Shown here one piece after another: positions 24,145-31,546 of a stretch of DNA of 37,121 nucleotides. Both the position numbers and the translations under genes were made by a program. Under the pieces are notes generated by a model. The model did no database searches. It worked only from the letters and a program-made list of their open reading frames with translations, and was not told where the DNA came from. The stretch comes from an uncultured Bacteroidales bacterium (lineage in GTDB: Bacteria > Bacteroidota > Bacteroidia > Bacteroidales > Muribaculaceae): assembly GCA_949123685.1 (NCBI GenBank), contig CASBHZ010000026.1:1-37121 (forward strand). Direction: 5' to 3'. Numbering within the stretch: the stretch's first letter is position 1; every line of letters begins with the position of its first letter.

Positions 24145-24272
24145 GTATTGTGTTATTAGAGGCTGTTTAAGCAAAGTTGATGTAGTTATATAACAATTTA
24201 TGTTCTTTTAAGTGTTTTTTATTAACATTTATTTTTGTGGATTCATTTTTAGTGCAATTATGTCTTGTAGTG

Positions 24273-24304
24273 GTTGCCAGTTTGATGGATAAGTGTTAAT
24301 TTTG
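24273..24304 (+). promoter_or_regulatory. Promoter of lysC-lysA
   Basis: GTTG (24273-24276), 20 nt, TAATTTTG (24297-24304), close to TTTG-N19-21-TAnnTTTG. It ends 32 nt before the lysC ATG. Confidence 0.6.
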
Positions 24305-24336
24305 TAACTTATTAGTAATTTCTACAGGTAATTGAT

Positions 24337-25650
24337 ATGAAGGTTATGAAATTCGGGGGAACTTCTGTTGGTTCACCCAAAAGGATTAAAGATGTTGCAG
24401 CCCTTGTTGGCGATAAGGGTCGGAATATCGTGGTTCTGTCAGCAATGAGCGGCACAACCAATTCGCTTATTGAAATCTCTAATGCAGTGAAGAACGACGA
24501 TCCTCAGCTTGCCTGCCGGCTTATCTCTTCGCTTGAGGACAGGTATGACGGCGTGGTCAATGAATTGCTTTCAGACTCGGAAGCTAAGGCTCGGACACGT
24601 GCTGTTGTAACAGGTTTCTTTAATGAAATACGTCATACGATTGCTCAGCCGGAATCTCCTTTGTTGGAAAAGCAGATAGTGGCACGGGGAGAGATGATCT
24701 CAACAAACCTCATGCATGCATATCTTCATGAAAAGGGAATAAATCCCGTTCTTCTTCCGGCTTTGGAATTTATGCGCACTGACGAGAATGGAGAGCCGGA
24801 TCTTCCTTATATTTCTGATCATCTAAGCCGTTTGCTTGAAGAAAATCCGGAAGCGGATCTGTATATTACCCAAGGTTTCATATGTCTGGATAATGAGGGT
24901 AATATACATAACCTGGAGCGTGGAGGAAGTGACTATACGGCATCTTTGATAGGCGCGGCAATTAAAGCCGACGAAATAGAGATATGGACGGATATTGACG
25001 GGATGCATAATAATGATCCCCGTTTTGTGGAAAATACAAAACCTGTCAGGAATCTGCATTTTGAAGAGGCGGCAGAGCTTGCCTACTTCGGAGCTAAGAT
25101 CCTGCATCCTACATGCATACTTCCTGCAAAACTCAATAACATCCCTGTGCGTCTTTTGAACACAATGGAACCGGAGGCTCCCGGCACGTTGATTGACAAC
25201 AATCTACAGACGGGTTGTATAAAAGCTGTGGCGGCTAAAGACAATATCACAGCTATCAAGATAAAATCAGACCGAATGCTTCTTGCATATGGTTTCCTTA
25301 AGAAAGTGTTTGAGATTTTTGAGAAGTATGAGACTGCCATAGATATGATCACAACTTCGGAAGTGGGAGTTTCCGTGACTGTTGACAACGAACGCAATCT
25401 TGACCTCATAGTTGGAGAACTTCATCGTTTCGGCACGGTCACCATTGATCGGGGCATGACAATAATATGTGTGGTTGGTGATCTCGAATGGCAGAATCGC
25501 GGTTTCGAGGCTAAGGCTCTTGATGCATTGCGTGATATTCCAGTCCGTATGATTTCATATGGCGGTAGCAACTACAACATATCTTTCCTGATAAAAGCGG
25601 AAGACAAGAATAGGGCACTGCGTGCACTTTCTGCTGAGATTTTTGCTTAA
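24337..25650 (+). CDS. lysC: Aspartate kinase, monofunctional
   Basis: A 437-residue aspartokinase that phosphorylates L-aspartate in the first step of lysine, threonine and methionine synthesis. The N-terminal kinase domain starts MKVMKFGGTSVGSPKRI. The conserved ITQGFICLDNEGNIHNLERGGSDYTASLIGAAI lies near 177-211 and EIWTDIDGMHNNDPR near 216-230. The C-terminal third holds two ACT domains (NITAIKIKSDRML... and ...TIICVVGDLEWQNRG), where feedback inhibition by an amino acid would occur. There is no homoserine dehydrogenase fusion. It is followed 14 nt later by lysA, so the pair is a dedicated lysine/diaminopimelate operon. Confidence 0.95.
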   Translation: MKVMKFGGTSVGSPKRIKDVAALVGDKGRNIVVLSAMSGTTNSLIEISNAVKNDDPQLACRLISSLEDRYDGVVNELLSDSEAKARTRAVVTGFFNEIRHTIAQPESPLLEKQIVARGEMISTNLMHAYLHEKGINPVLLPALEFMRTDENGEPDLPYISDHLSRLLEENPEADLYITQGFICLDNEGNIHNLERGGSDYTASLIGAAIKADEIEIWTDIDGMHNNDPRFVENTKPVRNLHFEEAAELAYFGAKILHPTCILPAKLNNIPVRLLNTMEPEAPGTLIDNNLQTGCIKAVAAKDNITAIKIKSDRMLLAYGFLKKVFEIFEKYETAIDMITTSEVGVSVTVDNERNLDLIVGELHRFGTVTIDRGMTIICVVGDLEWQNRGFEAKALDALRDIPVRMISYGGSNYNISFLIKAEDKNRALRALSAEIFA

Positions 25651-25664
25651 CCCTGTTTAAAATA

Positions 25665-26813
25665 ATGAAATTTAATTTATCTTGCATGGAGGGGGTGGAT
25701 ACCCCTTATTATTACTATGATATGGAGCTGTTGCGCTCCACGCTGGATGAGATTGCCAAATGCGTGGCAGGAACTGACGTGCACGTGCACTATGCTGTCA
25801 AGGCGAATGGAAATCCCGAGATACTTAAGGCAATCTCGGAATCAGGATTTGGTGCCGACTGTGTTAGCGGAGGTGAAATTGAAGCTGCCTTGGAAGCCGG
25901 TTTTCCTCATTCCTCGATATACTATGCCGGAGTTGGAAAAACTGATGACGAAATTCGCTATGGCATAGAAAACGGTATTGGCTGTTTCAATGTCGAGTCT
26001 GTCGAAGAGCTTGAGGTGATCGCGGCATTGGGCGAGGAGTCTGGCAAGAAAGTTCCTGTTGCGCTTAGAGTTAATCCCAATATAGATGCGCATACTCATG
26101 AATATATCACCACCGGACTTGAAGAAAACAAATTCGGTATTGATATGCGTTGTCTTGACAGGGCGGTAGATCTTGCGGTTGCATCGCCATGGATAGATCT
26201 GATAGGATTGCATTTTCATATAGGTTCTCAGATCACGATTACTGAACCTTTTGCTCTTTTATGTGACAGGATAAATGATCTGACTGCACATTATCGCAGG
26301 CGGGGAGTTGAGTTTAAGGTGCTTAATGTTGGAGGAGGTCTCGGTGTTGATTATGATGATCCCGACGTTAACCCTATACCTGATTTCAAAAGCTATTTCG
26401 AAACTTTGATTTCAGGTTTGCATCTAACCCCGGGGCAGCAGATTCATTGTGAGCTCGGCAGGGCGGTAGTGGCTCAATGCGGCTCGCTGGTTTCCCGTGT
26501 AATATATGTAAAAGAAGGAGTGGACCGACAGTTCCTTATTCTTGATGCCGGGATGAACGATCTGATGCGTCCCGCCCTTTATGGGGCGCACCATAAGATA
26601 GAGGTGATAGATCCTGCAGACCCATCAATGGAGAGCATTTATGATGTGGTGGGACCAGTGTGCGAATCATCAGATGTTTTCGGCAAGGGTGAAAAACTTC
26701 CCGCCGTGCGTCGTGGCGACTTGATCGCGCTGCGCTCGGCGGGAGCATACGGTGAGAGCATGGCTTCCGGATACAATATGCGGAAACTCCCCGGTTCTTT
26801 ATTTGTCGGGTGA
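25665..26813 (+). CDS. lysA: Diaminopimelate decarboxylase
   Basis: A 382-residue PLP enzyme that decarboxylates meso-diaminopimelate to L-lysine. It is a fold-type III alanine-racemase-like barrel plus C-terminal beta domain. The PLP Lys46 is in VHYAVKANGNPEIL. Other motifs: CVSGGEIEAALEAGF, GLHFHIGSQI near 184-193, NVGGGLGVDY near 222-231, CELGRAVVAQCG, and GPVCESSDVFGKGE near 327-340 with the active-site Cys of the partner subunit. The length is slightly short for the family. The 3' end overlaps the convergent C1 peptidase gene by 15 bp. Confidence 0.95.
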   Translation: MKFNLSCMEGVDTPYYYYDMELLRSTLDEIAKCVAGTDVHVHYAVKANGNPEILKAISESGFGADCVSGGEIEAALEAGFPHSSIYYAGVGKTDDEIRYGIENGIGCFNVESVEELEVIAALGEESGKKVPVALRVNPNIDAHTHEYITTGLEENKFGIDMRCLDRAVDLAVASPWIDLIGLHFHIGSQITITEPFALLCDRINDLTAHYRRRGVEFKVLNVGGGLGVDYDDPDVNPIPDFKSYFETLISGLHLTPGQQIHCELGRAVVAQCGSLVSRVIYVKEGVDRQFLILDAGMNDLMRPALYGAHHKIEVIDPADPSMESIYDVVGPVCESSDVFGKGEKLPAVRRGDLIALRSAGAYGESMASGYNMRKLPGSLFVG

Positions 26814-28217
26814 GAACATAGGATCCCAAGCCGGTAAAAGGATCGGTTCCTGTTTAAGAATTTCAAGTGTTTTAGCGGGTATATGCTTCTTGTCTACTAC
26901 AAGACGGAACATATACTCGTCAAACCATTTGTCAGTAATGATCAGGTGCCCGTCATTCGGACCGCTTCCCCAGCTGTTTTCTACTAACCATTTTATTGGT
27001 TTTCCATTGGTGTCTATATCAACAGCCACGAGAGTCATGGCATGAGAAGATGCGCTTGCGTGGGTCCGTATCCGGTCTGCCTTGTCCATACCGAATTTGA
27101 CACCCATAAGCGATTCGTAGTCGAAATTGGATGTGTCAAGCACGCCTCGTTCACGATCGTAGAATTTACCGACATCGCACGAAAAATACATCATGGTGCT
27201 GTCTTTGATGGATTCTATTGCCATTCCTTTAATGTCTTCAACAGGAAGATTGATGTATGTCCAGTTCTTTCCGTCATAAGAATGACGGTCATAATCTATT
27301 TCATACAGTTTGTAATATTCACGTGTAGGGTCGTTCATAAGCATGACATAATCATTCTTTAGGTCATTGCCTGCAAACGTGTTGTAAAATTCAAGTGGAG
27401 TGTATTTGCGTGTGCTGACAACATTTCCTTTAGAATCCTTTCGCGTCCAAGTAAACTCAGAGGGAGGCGTTCCTAAAGTTAGGGCGAGCATGCGGTATAT
27501 TTCGCTGAGCATTTGTTCTTTGCGTGTTTCGATTGCTGACTGTTTGGCCTTGTCGGCATGCATCTTGCGAAGTTCAAGACCGTCTTCGCGAAGCTTCAGG
27601 GAAATAAGCCGGCTCATCTTTGATGTGTTGTTGCTGCTGAATGATTCCCGCATCACTTCTGCGGGAACTACACCATATTTCATGATATTGTCGGAAAGTC
27701 CGGTGTATTGACCTCCGTCGCTGAGCGGATGTGCAAAGAGCCAGTCTACCATCTTGTCGTCCATCGGACGGTCTGCATAATCAATCATGCCCTGAAGGAA
27801 CAGGTTTGCCTTTTCAAGCTGGTCGTAAAAGAAATTATAATTCTGCGACAGCTCTAATTTAGGCAGGTTATGGTCTGCCATCATCTGGGCACGGAGCACA
27901 TTAAGACCTGTGAAGAGCCAGCATCTTCCGGATGATTTCTGATCTGTGATGCCAATGCTTTTTACCCTATGGGAGAAGTTTGTGTCGAAAGCGTTTCCGG
28001 ATTCGGCGTTGAGTGCAATTTTGTCAATGTCAGAATTGCCGAGTGCATTTCTAAGAGCCTTGGATGATGCGTCGTTTACATATGCTTCTTTAAGACGGGA
28101 CATCATTTCTGAGGATATTCCTCCTTTGCCTCTTTCTTGCGAGGCTAAAATGTCTGAACATGGAATTGCAGCAAGGCATGCCGCAAGGATTGAAACAGTA
28201 AAAAATCGCTTATTCAT
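26799..28217 (-). CDS. Exported C1-family cysteine peptidase (bleomycin-hydrolase/PepC-like)
   Basis: A 472-residue papain-superfamily aminopeptidase-like enzyme of the C1B (PepC/bleomycin hydrolase) group. The catalytic residues are Cys99 in TDQKSSGRCWLFTGLN, His in ASSHAMTLVAVD near 393-404, and Asn in KWLVENSWGSGPNDG near 412-426. An oxyanion Gln (Q93) is present. Unlike cytoplasmic PepC, the protein opens with a signal peptide (MNKRFFTVSILAACLAAIPCSDILA), so it probably works in the periplasm or outside, trimming peptides. The promoter is a good TTTG-N21-TATCTTTG, and a perfect palindrome lies at the predicted transcript start. Confidence 0.93.
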   Translation of the reverse strand: MNKRFFTVSILAACLAAIPCSDILASQERGKGGISSEMMSRLKEAYVNDASSKALRNALGNSDIDKIALNAESGNAFDTNFSHRVKSIGITDQKSSGRCWLFTGLNVLRAQMMADHNLPKLELSQNYNFFYDQLEKANLFLQGMIDYADRPMDDKMVDWLFAHPLSDGGQYTGLSDNIMKYGVVPAEVMRESFSSNNTSKMSRLISLKLREDGLELRKMHADKAKQSAIETRKEQMLSEIYRMLALTLGTPPSEFTWTRKDSKGNVVSTRKYTPLEFYNTFAGNDLKNDYVMLMNDPTREYYKLYEIDYDRHSYDGKNWTYINLPVEDIKGMAIESIKDSTMMYFSCDVGKFYDRERGVLDTSNFDYESLMGVKFGMDKADRIRTHASASSHAMTLVAVDIDTNGKPIKWLVENSWGSGPNDGHLIITDKWFDEYMFRLVVDKKHIPAKTLEILKQEPILLPAWDPMFSPDK

Positions 28218-28245
28218 GATATTATAAATATGTCATTTTTATTTT

Positions 28246-28267
28246 ATGAAGTTGTTTAAACAACTTC
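28246..28267. repeat. Perfect palindrome, copy 2
   Basis: GAAGTTGTTTAAACAACTTC (28248-28267), identical to the copy at 12610-12629 including two flanking bases. It lies at the predicted 5' end of the C1 peptidase transcript and upstream of the divergent FNT-type gene. Confidence 0.85.
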
Positions 28268-28271
28268 CATG

Positions 28272-28304
28272 CAAAGATAGCGAGATTTTAGTTAATTTTG
28301 CAAA
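28272..28304 (-). promoter_or_regulatory. Promoter of the C1 peptidase gene
   Basis: On the minus strand, TTTG (28304-28301), 21 nt, TATCTTTG (28279-28272). It overlaps the divergent FNT promoter. Confidence 0.6.
28293..28300 (+). promoter_or_regulatory. -7 box of the FNT-type gene
   Basis: TAATTTTG, 19 nt before the ATG at 28320. It lies inside the spacer of the divergent peptidase promoter, so polymerases cannot bind both at once. Confidence 0.5.
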
Positions 28305-28319
28305 ATAAAAGAAATTGAA

Positions 28320-28889
28320 ATGAAAAATTTTTATTATTGTGTATTGGCGGGTATTGCCATAGGAATTGCCGCCATTTGTAATCTTGCATCGGGTGGAATT
28401 ATTGGGGCGGCATTGTTTGCTTTTGCTTTGTCTGCGATTGTGTGTTGTAAATGGACCCTTTTTACGGGGAAGGCAGGTTTTTTCACCACTCGCAAAGAGT
28501 TTATTGATCTTGTTTTAATCCTTTTTTATAATGCAATAGGAGTTGCACTTGCAGTATTGCTTTCAGATTCTGTTATGGCGTTAGGAGAAAATGCGATTAG
28601 GATTGTGGAACTGCGTAAAGCTGCAGGTTTAAGGGTTATCATGCCGTCTGTGCTTACCGGCATGATAATGACTGTAAGTGTGAAATGTGCGAGAGAAGGT
28701 CAATGGTTGCCATTGGTGCTTGGTATCCCGACATTTGTGATGTGTGGTTTTCCTCATTGCGTGGCGGATATTGCATATTATTGTGTCACCCGTGATTTTC
28801 CATGGTTGGTGTGGCTGATGTCTGTTGTCGGCAACCTTGTCGGATGTAATCTCCCGACACTCCTGCGTTTCCCTAAAACAAATAAGTAG
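28320..28889 (+). CDS. Formate/nitrite transporter (FNT) family, minimal form
   Basis: A 189-residue membrane protein with six hydrophobic segments arranged as in FNT channels (FocA/NirC/HSC). The central-pore His is retained as His146 in FVMCGFPHCVADIAYY, matching the FNT pattern GFxHxxANM. KWTLFTGKAG near 44-53 matches the LFTGN loop, and GNLVGCNLPTLL closes the last helix like the GNxxGG motif. FNT proteins are usually 250-290 residues, so loops and tails are trimmed. The transported ion (formate, nitrite, hydrosulfide or acetate-like) is unknown. It shares an intergenic region with the exported peptidase and ends at a bidirectional palindrome. Confidence 0.78.
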   Translation: MKNFYYCVLAGIAIGIAAICNLASGGIIGAALFAFALSAIVCCKWTLFTGKAGFFTTRKEFIDLVLILFYNAIGVALAVLLSDSVMALGENAIRIVELRKAAGLRVIMPSVLTGMIMTVSVKCAREGQWLPLVLGIPTFVMCGFPHCVADIAYYCVTRDFPWLVWLMSVVGNLVGCNLPTLLRFPKTNK

Positions 28890-28895
28890 TAAATA

Positions 28896-28939
28896 AATAA
28901 TTAAGCAGTTCAAACCATGGTTTGAACCGCTTAATTATT
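28896..28939. terminator. 44-bp palindromic terminator between FNT gene and tRNA-Ala
   Basis: Near-perfect palindrome centred on CCATGG with arms AATAATTAAGC-n-GTTCAAACC; a single A/C pair breaks the symmetry. Lies between convergent units. Confidence 0.75.
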
Positions 28940-28940
28940 G

Positions 28941-29014
28941 TGGAGCATACCGGGATCGAACCGGTCACCTCTTGACTGCCAGTCAAACGCTCTAGCCAGA
29001 TGAGCTAATGCCCC
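28941..29014 (-). tRNA. tRNA-Ala (anticodon GGC)
   Basis: Full cloverleaf on the minus strand. The acceptor stem is GGGGCAT with ATGCTCC, discriminator A. The D-arm is AGCTC...GAGC, the anticodon stem TTTGA/TCAAG with loop CTGGCAG (anticodon GGC at 28978-28980, reading GCC), and the T-arm CCGG-TTCGATC-CCGG. The CCA end is not encoded (the next bases are CA). It is a solitary gene with its own promoter. Confidence 0.96.
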
Positions 29015-29030
29015 AAGAGTTATTACTCCG

Positions 29031-29062
29031 CAAATTTATAAATAAAATTTTTTAATTGCAAT
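29031..29062 (-). promoter_or_regulatory. Promoter of tRNA-Ala
   Basis: On the minus strand, ATTG (29062-29059), 20 nt, TAAATTTG (29038-29031), 16 nt before the mature tRNA 5' end. Confidence 0.6.
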
Positions 29063-29086
29063 AAAAATATTCAAAATATTTTTATT
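29060..29086. repeat. AT-rich inverted repeat
   Basis: Perfect 12-bp arms AATAAAAATATT and AATATTTTTATT with a 3-nt loop, immediately next to the 48-bp palindrome. Confidence 0.7.
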
Positions 29087-29134
29087 TGTTCATGCGTGGT
29101 GTCAAATTAATTAATTTGACACCACGCATGAACA
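29087..29134 (-). terminator. 48-bp perfect palindrome after the Mur-ligase operon
   Basis: A perfect palindrome with 24-nt arms (TGTTCATGCGTGGTGTCAAA... and complement), 8 nt after the MurF-like stop. It is probably the operon terminator, helped by the adjacent AT-rich repeat, although no T-run follows directly. Confidence 0.65.
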
Positions 29135-29141
29135 TGATCGT

Positions 29142-30737
29142 TTATTTGAATGTGTCGGGGAGGTCGTTTTCATACAAGACGGTGTCTCCGGCACGTAATA
29201 TGGAAGCAAGGAGTTTCTGAGCTTCGTTAAAATTGGCAACAGTGTGCAGGTTATCCACGTTGAACGAGGTTTCTTTCACTCCAGCCACAAGGGCATCGCG
29301 GTTGTATTCACCTACGATTATTGCAATGTCAAGGTTGTCACCGATGTGGCGTCCGAGAGTTTTGTTCAGGTTGTATTGCTCATTGCCAAGCTCTATCATT
29401 CCGGGGGTCACTATTATTCTCTTGCCCTCTTTAAAATGTGACAGGACGTCGACAGCCATTTTTGATCCAGCCGGATTGGAGTTGAATGCATCGTCTATGA
29501 TTGTAACCCCGCCGGGTGTATGTTTTATGCTCAGGCGATGTTCCACCTGTTCGAGCGAACCTACAGCATAGCGGATTTTTTCTGCATCAACGCCAAGGGC
29601 GATGGCGATGCATATGGCTGCCAAGAGGTCGGAAACATTGCATTCCCCAAGGAGACGGGTCTCGATGGGCAGGCGGAAATCTTCGGGTCCTTCAATTGTG
29701 AATGTAGTGCCGTTTGGCGTGTATTTTATGTCTGTGGCGCGATAATCGGCATTGTCCGGGTTTGTTACAGCATAACGTATCGATTCAACATTTCCGATAT
29801 TTCGTGTAGCACACAGTTCAAAGTCATTGTTTATGACTGCTAAACCGTCGGTTGGGAGGGAATCTACAAGTTCAAATTTGGTGGACTGCACATTCTCGAT
29901 GGTTTTGAAAGACTCAAGATGCATTGGACCTACAGCAGTGACAATGCCCATCTGAGGATGCACGATATCGCATATCTCCTTGATGTCGCCTTTTTGTTTA
30001 GCTCCCATTTCGCATATAAACACTTCGTTATATGGCTTCATGTATTCCCGTATTGTACGGACTACACCCATCGGAGTGTTATATGACCCCGGAGTCATGA
30101 GCACGTCATATTTCTCCGATAATATGCGATGGAGATAATGCTTCGTGCTTGTCTTGCCGTAAGATCCGGTGATGCCGACTATTTTGAGATCATGCATAGA
30201 GCGAAGGATGCGTTTTGCATCACGAACGTATCTCTGTTGGATCATTTTCTCTACCGGCATAAGGATTATGTCGGCAATTATCAATGGCGCAAAAGAGCAA
30301 ACGGAAAGGCAAAGCATAAATCCAAGCACAATCGTGGACGGGGCATATCCATCCCAGCTGCCGTCTTTATGAGCGGATATTAATACCATTGCGATATATC
30401 CTCCAAGCGCCAAGAATGTTGTTAAAGAATAAAGCCTCCATACCCGTTTGGTGAAAACCAAAGGCTTCTTGTATTTTTTTCTCAGAATTATTGCGATTTT
30501 TACTATAGCAACTATTGCCACAGCTATCGCTGATAATGGCGCGGTAAGAAGTGTTGAAAAAATCAGGAAAAGGCATGCGATGTCAACAAGAGACCATGCT
30601 GAGCCTAAATTACCTTTCAACCATCTCCAATATCTTGGAATACGGTAAGAATTTTGTTGGAACATCTGAATCTGAAATTTGAAATTCAGAATCAAATATA
30701 TTCCGCAGATCGAGTAAATAATTATATATGGTATCAT
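29142..30737 (-). CDS. Membrane-anchored MurF-like Mur ligase
   Basis: A 531-residue protein with two parts. Residues 1-160 hold four to five membrane segments (about 4-18, 49-85, 103-121, 133-160). Residues 180-531 are a Mur ligase of MurF type: the ATP loop IVGITGSYGKTSTKHYL (187-203), YNTPMGVVRTIREYM, CEMGAKQKGDIKEICDIVHPQMGIVTAVGPMHLESF (about 242-277) and IIDDAFNSNPAGSKMAVDVL (about 415-434). Mur ligases form an amide bond between a carboxyl-bearing UDP or lipid substrate and an amino acid or dipeptide. Classical MurF is soluble and about 430-450 residues, so the membrane domain suggests a lipid-linked or membrane-recruited substrate. It is the last gene of an operon with a hydrolase and a MATE exporter (17- and 15-nt gaps). 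Whether it is the cell's main MurF cannot be decided here. Confidence 0.85.
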   Translation of the reverse strand: MIPYIIIYSICGIYLILNFKFQIQMFQQNSYRIPRYWRWLKGNLGSAWSLVDIACLFLIFSTLLTAPLSAIAVAIVAIVKIAIILRKKYKKPLVFTKRVWRLYSLTTFLALGGYIAMVLISAHKDGSWDGYAPSTIVLGFMLCLSVCSFAPLIIADIILMPVEKMIQQRYVRDAKRILRSMHDLKIVGITGSYGKTSTKHYLHRILSEKYDVLMTPGSYNTPMGVVRTIREYMKPYNEVFICEMGAKQKGDIKEICDIVHPQMGIVTAVGPMHLESFKTIENVQSTKFELVDSLPTDGLAVINNDFELCATRNIGNVESIRYAVTNPDNADYRATDIKYTPNGTTFTIEGPEDFRLPIETRLLGECNVSDLLAAICIAIALGVDAEKIRYAVGSLEQVEHRLSIKHTPGGVTIIDDAFNSNPAGSKMAVDVLSHFKEGKRIIVTPGMIELGNEQYNLNKTLGRHIGDNLDIAIIVGEYNRDALVAGVKETSFNVDNLHTVANFNEAQKLLASILRAGDTVLYENDLPDTFK

Positions 30738-30754
30738 TTTATTATAAATGAGAA

Positions 30755-31531
30755 TTATTGTTGACGTGGAATTAAAAAACTCCGTATTACGGCGCGGAAT
30801 GCCCCCGGATTGTCAAGGAATGAGTAGTGTCCGCATCCTTGCCAACTGACAAGTCCTGCATCCGGTATCAATTTTTCCATCAGTCTTGCATCAGACATGG
30901 GTGTAGCTTTGTCTTCTTCTCCCCAGAGCAGTAGGGTGGATGCCTTGATTTTTGGAAGGTGTCGGGTGAGATCCTCATTGACACATTTGCTCATCACGGC
31001 ACGCATTACCGGTGAAGAATTGCGATAATCGGCAGATCCCGCTTTCCCTCTCCATGCATCTATCATTTTGCCTCCTTGCTTCTTTCCGAAAACTAAAGGC
31101 ATAACCTTCTTGGCAGTCTTGAAGCTATACACTTTTATGTAATATTTCATGCTTCGTTTAGGTTTGATGCCGGCTGCGTCAATCAGAACTATCTTGCCTA
31201 TCGGATTACGTGAGGACATAAGTATGGATATGCGCCCGCCGAAAGAATGCCCGATAAGCACAGGGTCCTCGATTTGCATAATAGAGGTGAATTTCTCCAT
31301 CAATGTGGTGTAATCGTCTACACCCCATGTCGAGGGCGGTTCGTTGCTTGCTCCATGTCCGGGAAGGTCGATATTGTAAACCCTCATCTCTGTGTTGATG
31401 GCATTGGCTATGGATCTGACAGTGGTGTGATCGCATCCCCATCCATGCATTAACAGTACGGGTTTGCCGTTTTCCGGTCCGGTAACTTCATAATGCACCT
31501 TCATGCCGTCTATTTCAATATCATTTTCCAT
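30755..31531 (-). CDS. Alpha/beta hydrolase
   Basis: A 258-residue alpha/beta-hydrolase-fold enzyme. The nucleophile elbow is GHSFGG (Ser96). The oxyanion HGWG motif is at about 29-32, the acid is probably Asp in GEEDKATP (about 204-211), and the catalytic His is in GCGHYSFLDNPG (about 233-244). No signal peptide, so cytoplasmic. The cap region (about 125-185) is basic and rich in Lys. The reaction is unknown; esterase, thioesterase or amidase are possible. The gene lies 17 nt upstream of the MurF-like ligase and 15 nt downstream of the MATE gene. A TACCTTTG at 31552-31559 within the end of the MATE gene might be an internal promoter. Confidence 0.85.
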   Translation of the reverse strand: MENDIEIDGMKVHYEVTGPENGKPVLLMHGWGCDHTTVRSIANAINTEMRVYNIDLPGHGASNEPPSTWGVDDYTTLMEKFTSIMQIEDPVLIGHSFGGRISILMSSRNPIGKIVLIDAAGIKPKRSMKYYIKVYSFKTAKKVMPLVFGKKQGGKMIDAWRGKAGSADYRNSSPVMRAVMSKCVNEDLTRHLPKIKASTLLLWGEEDKATPMSDARLMEKLIPDAGLVSWQGCGHYSFLDNPGAFRAVIRSFLIPRQQ

Positions 31532-31546
31532 GACGAATATGCTTTC

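Noticed and set aside
25779..25790. A second exact GTGCACGTGCAC palindrome, inside lysA
   Set aside because: It encodes the conserved DVHVHYAVKAN segment before the PLP lysine (GTG CAC repeated for Val-His), so codon choice explains it; a regulator site there is unsupported.
28896..29134. Palindromes flanking tRNA-Ala as insertion-element ends or an integration site
   Set aside because: The two palindromes differ in sequence, no transposase or integrase is present, and no tRNA-end repeat is seen; they fit terminators of the converging units.
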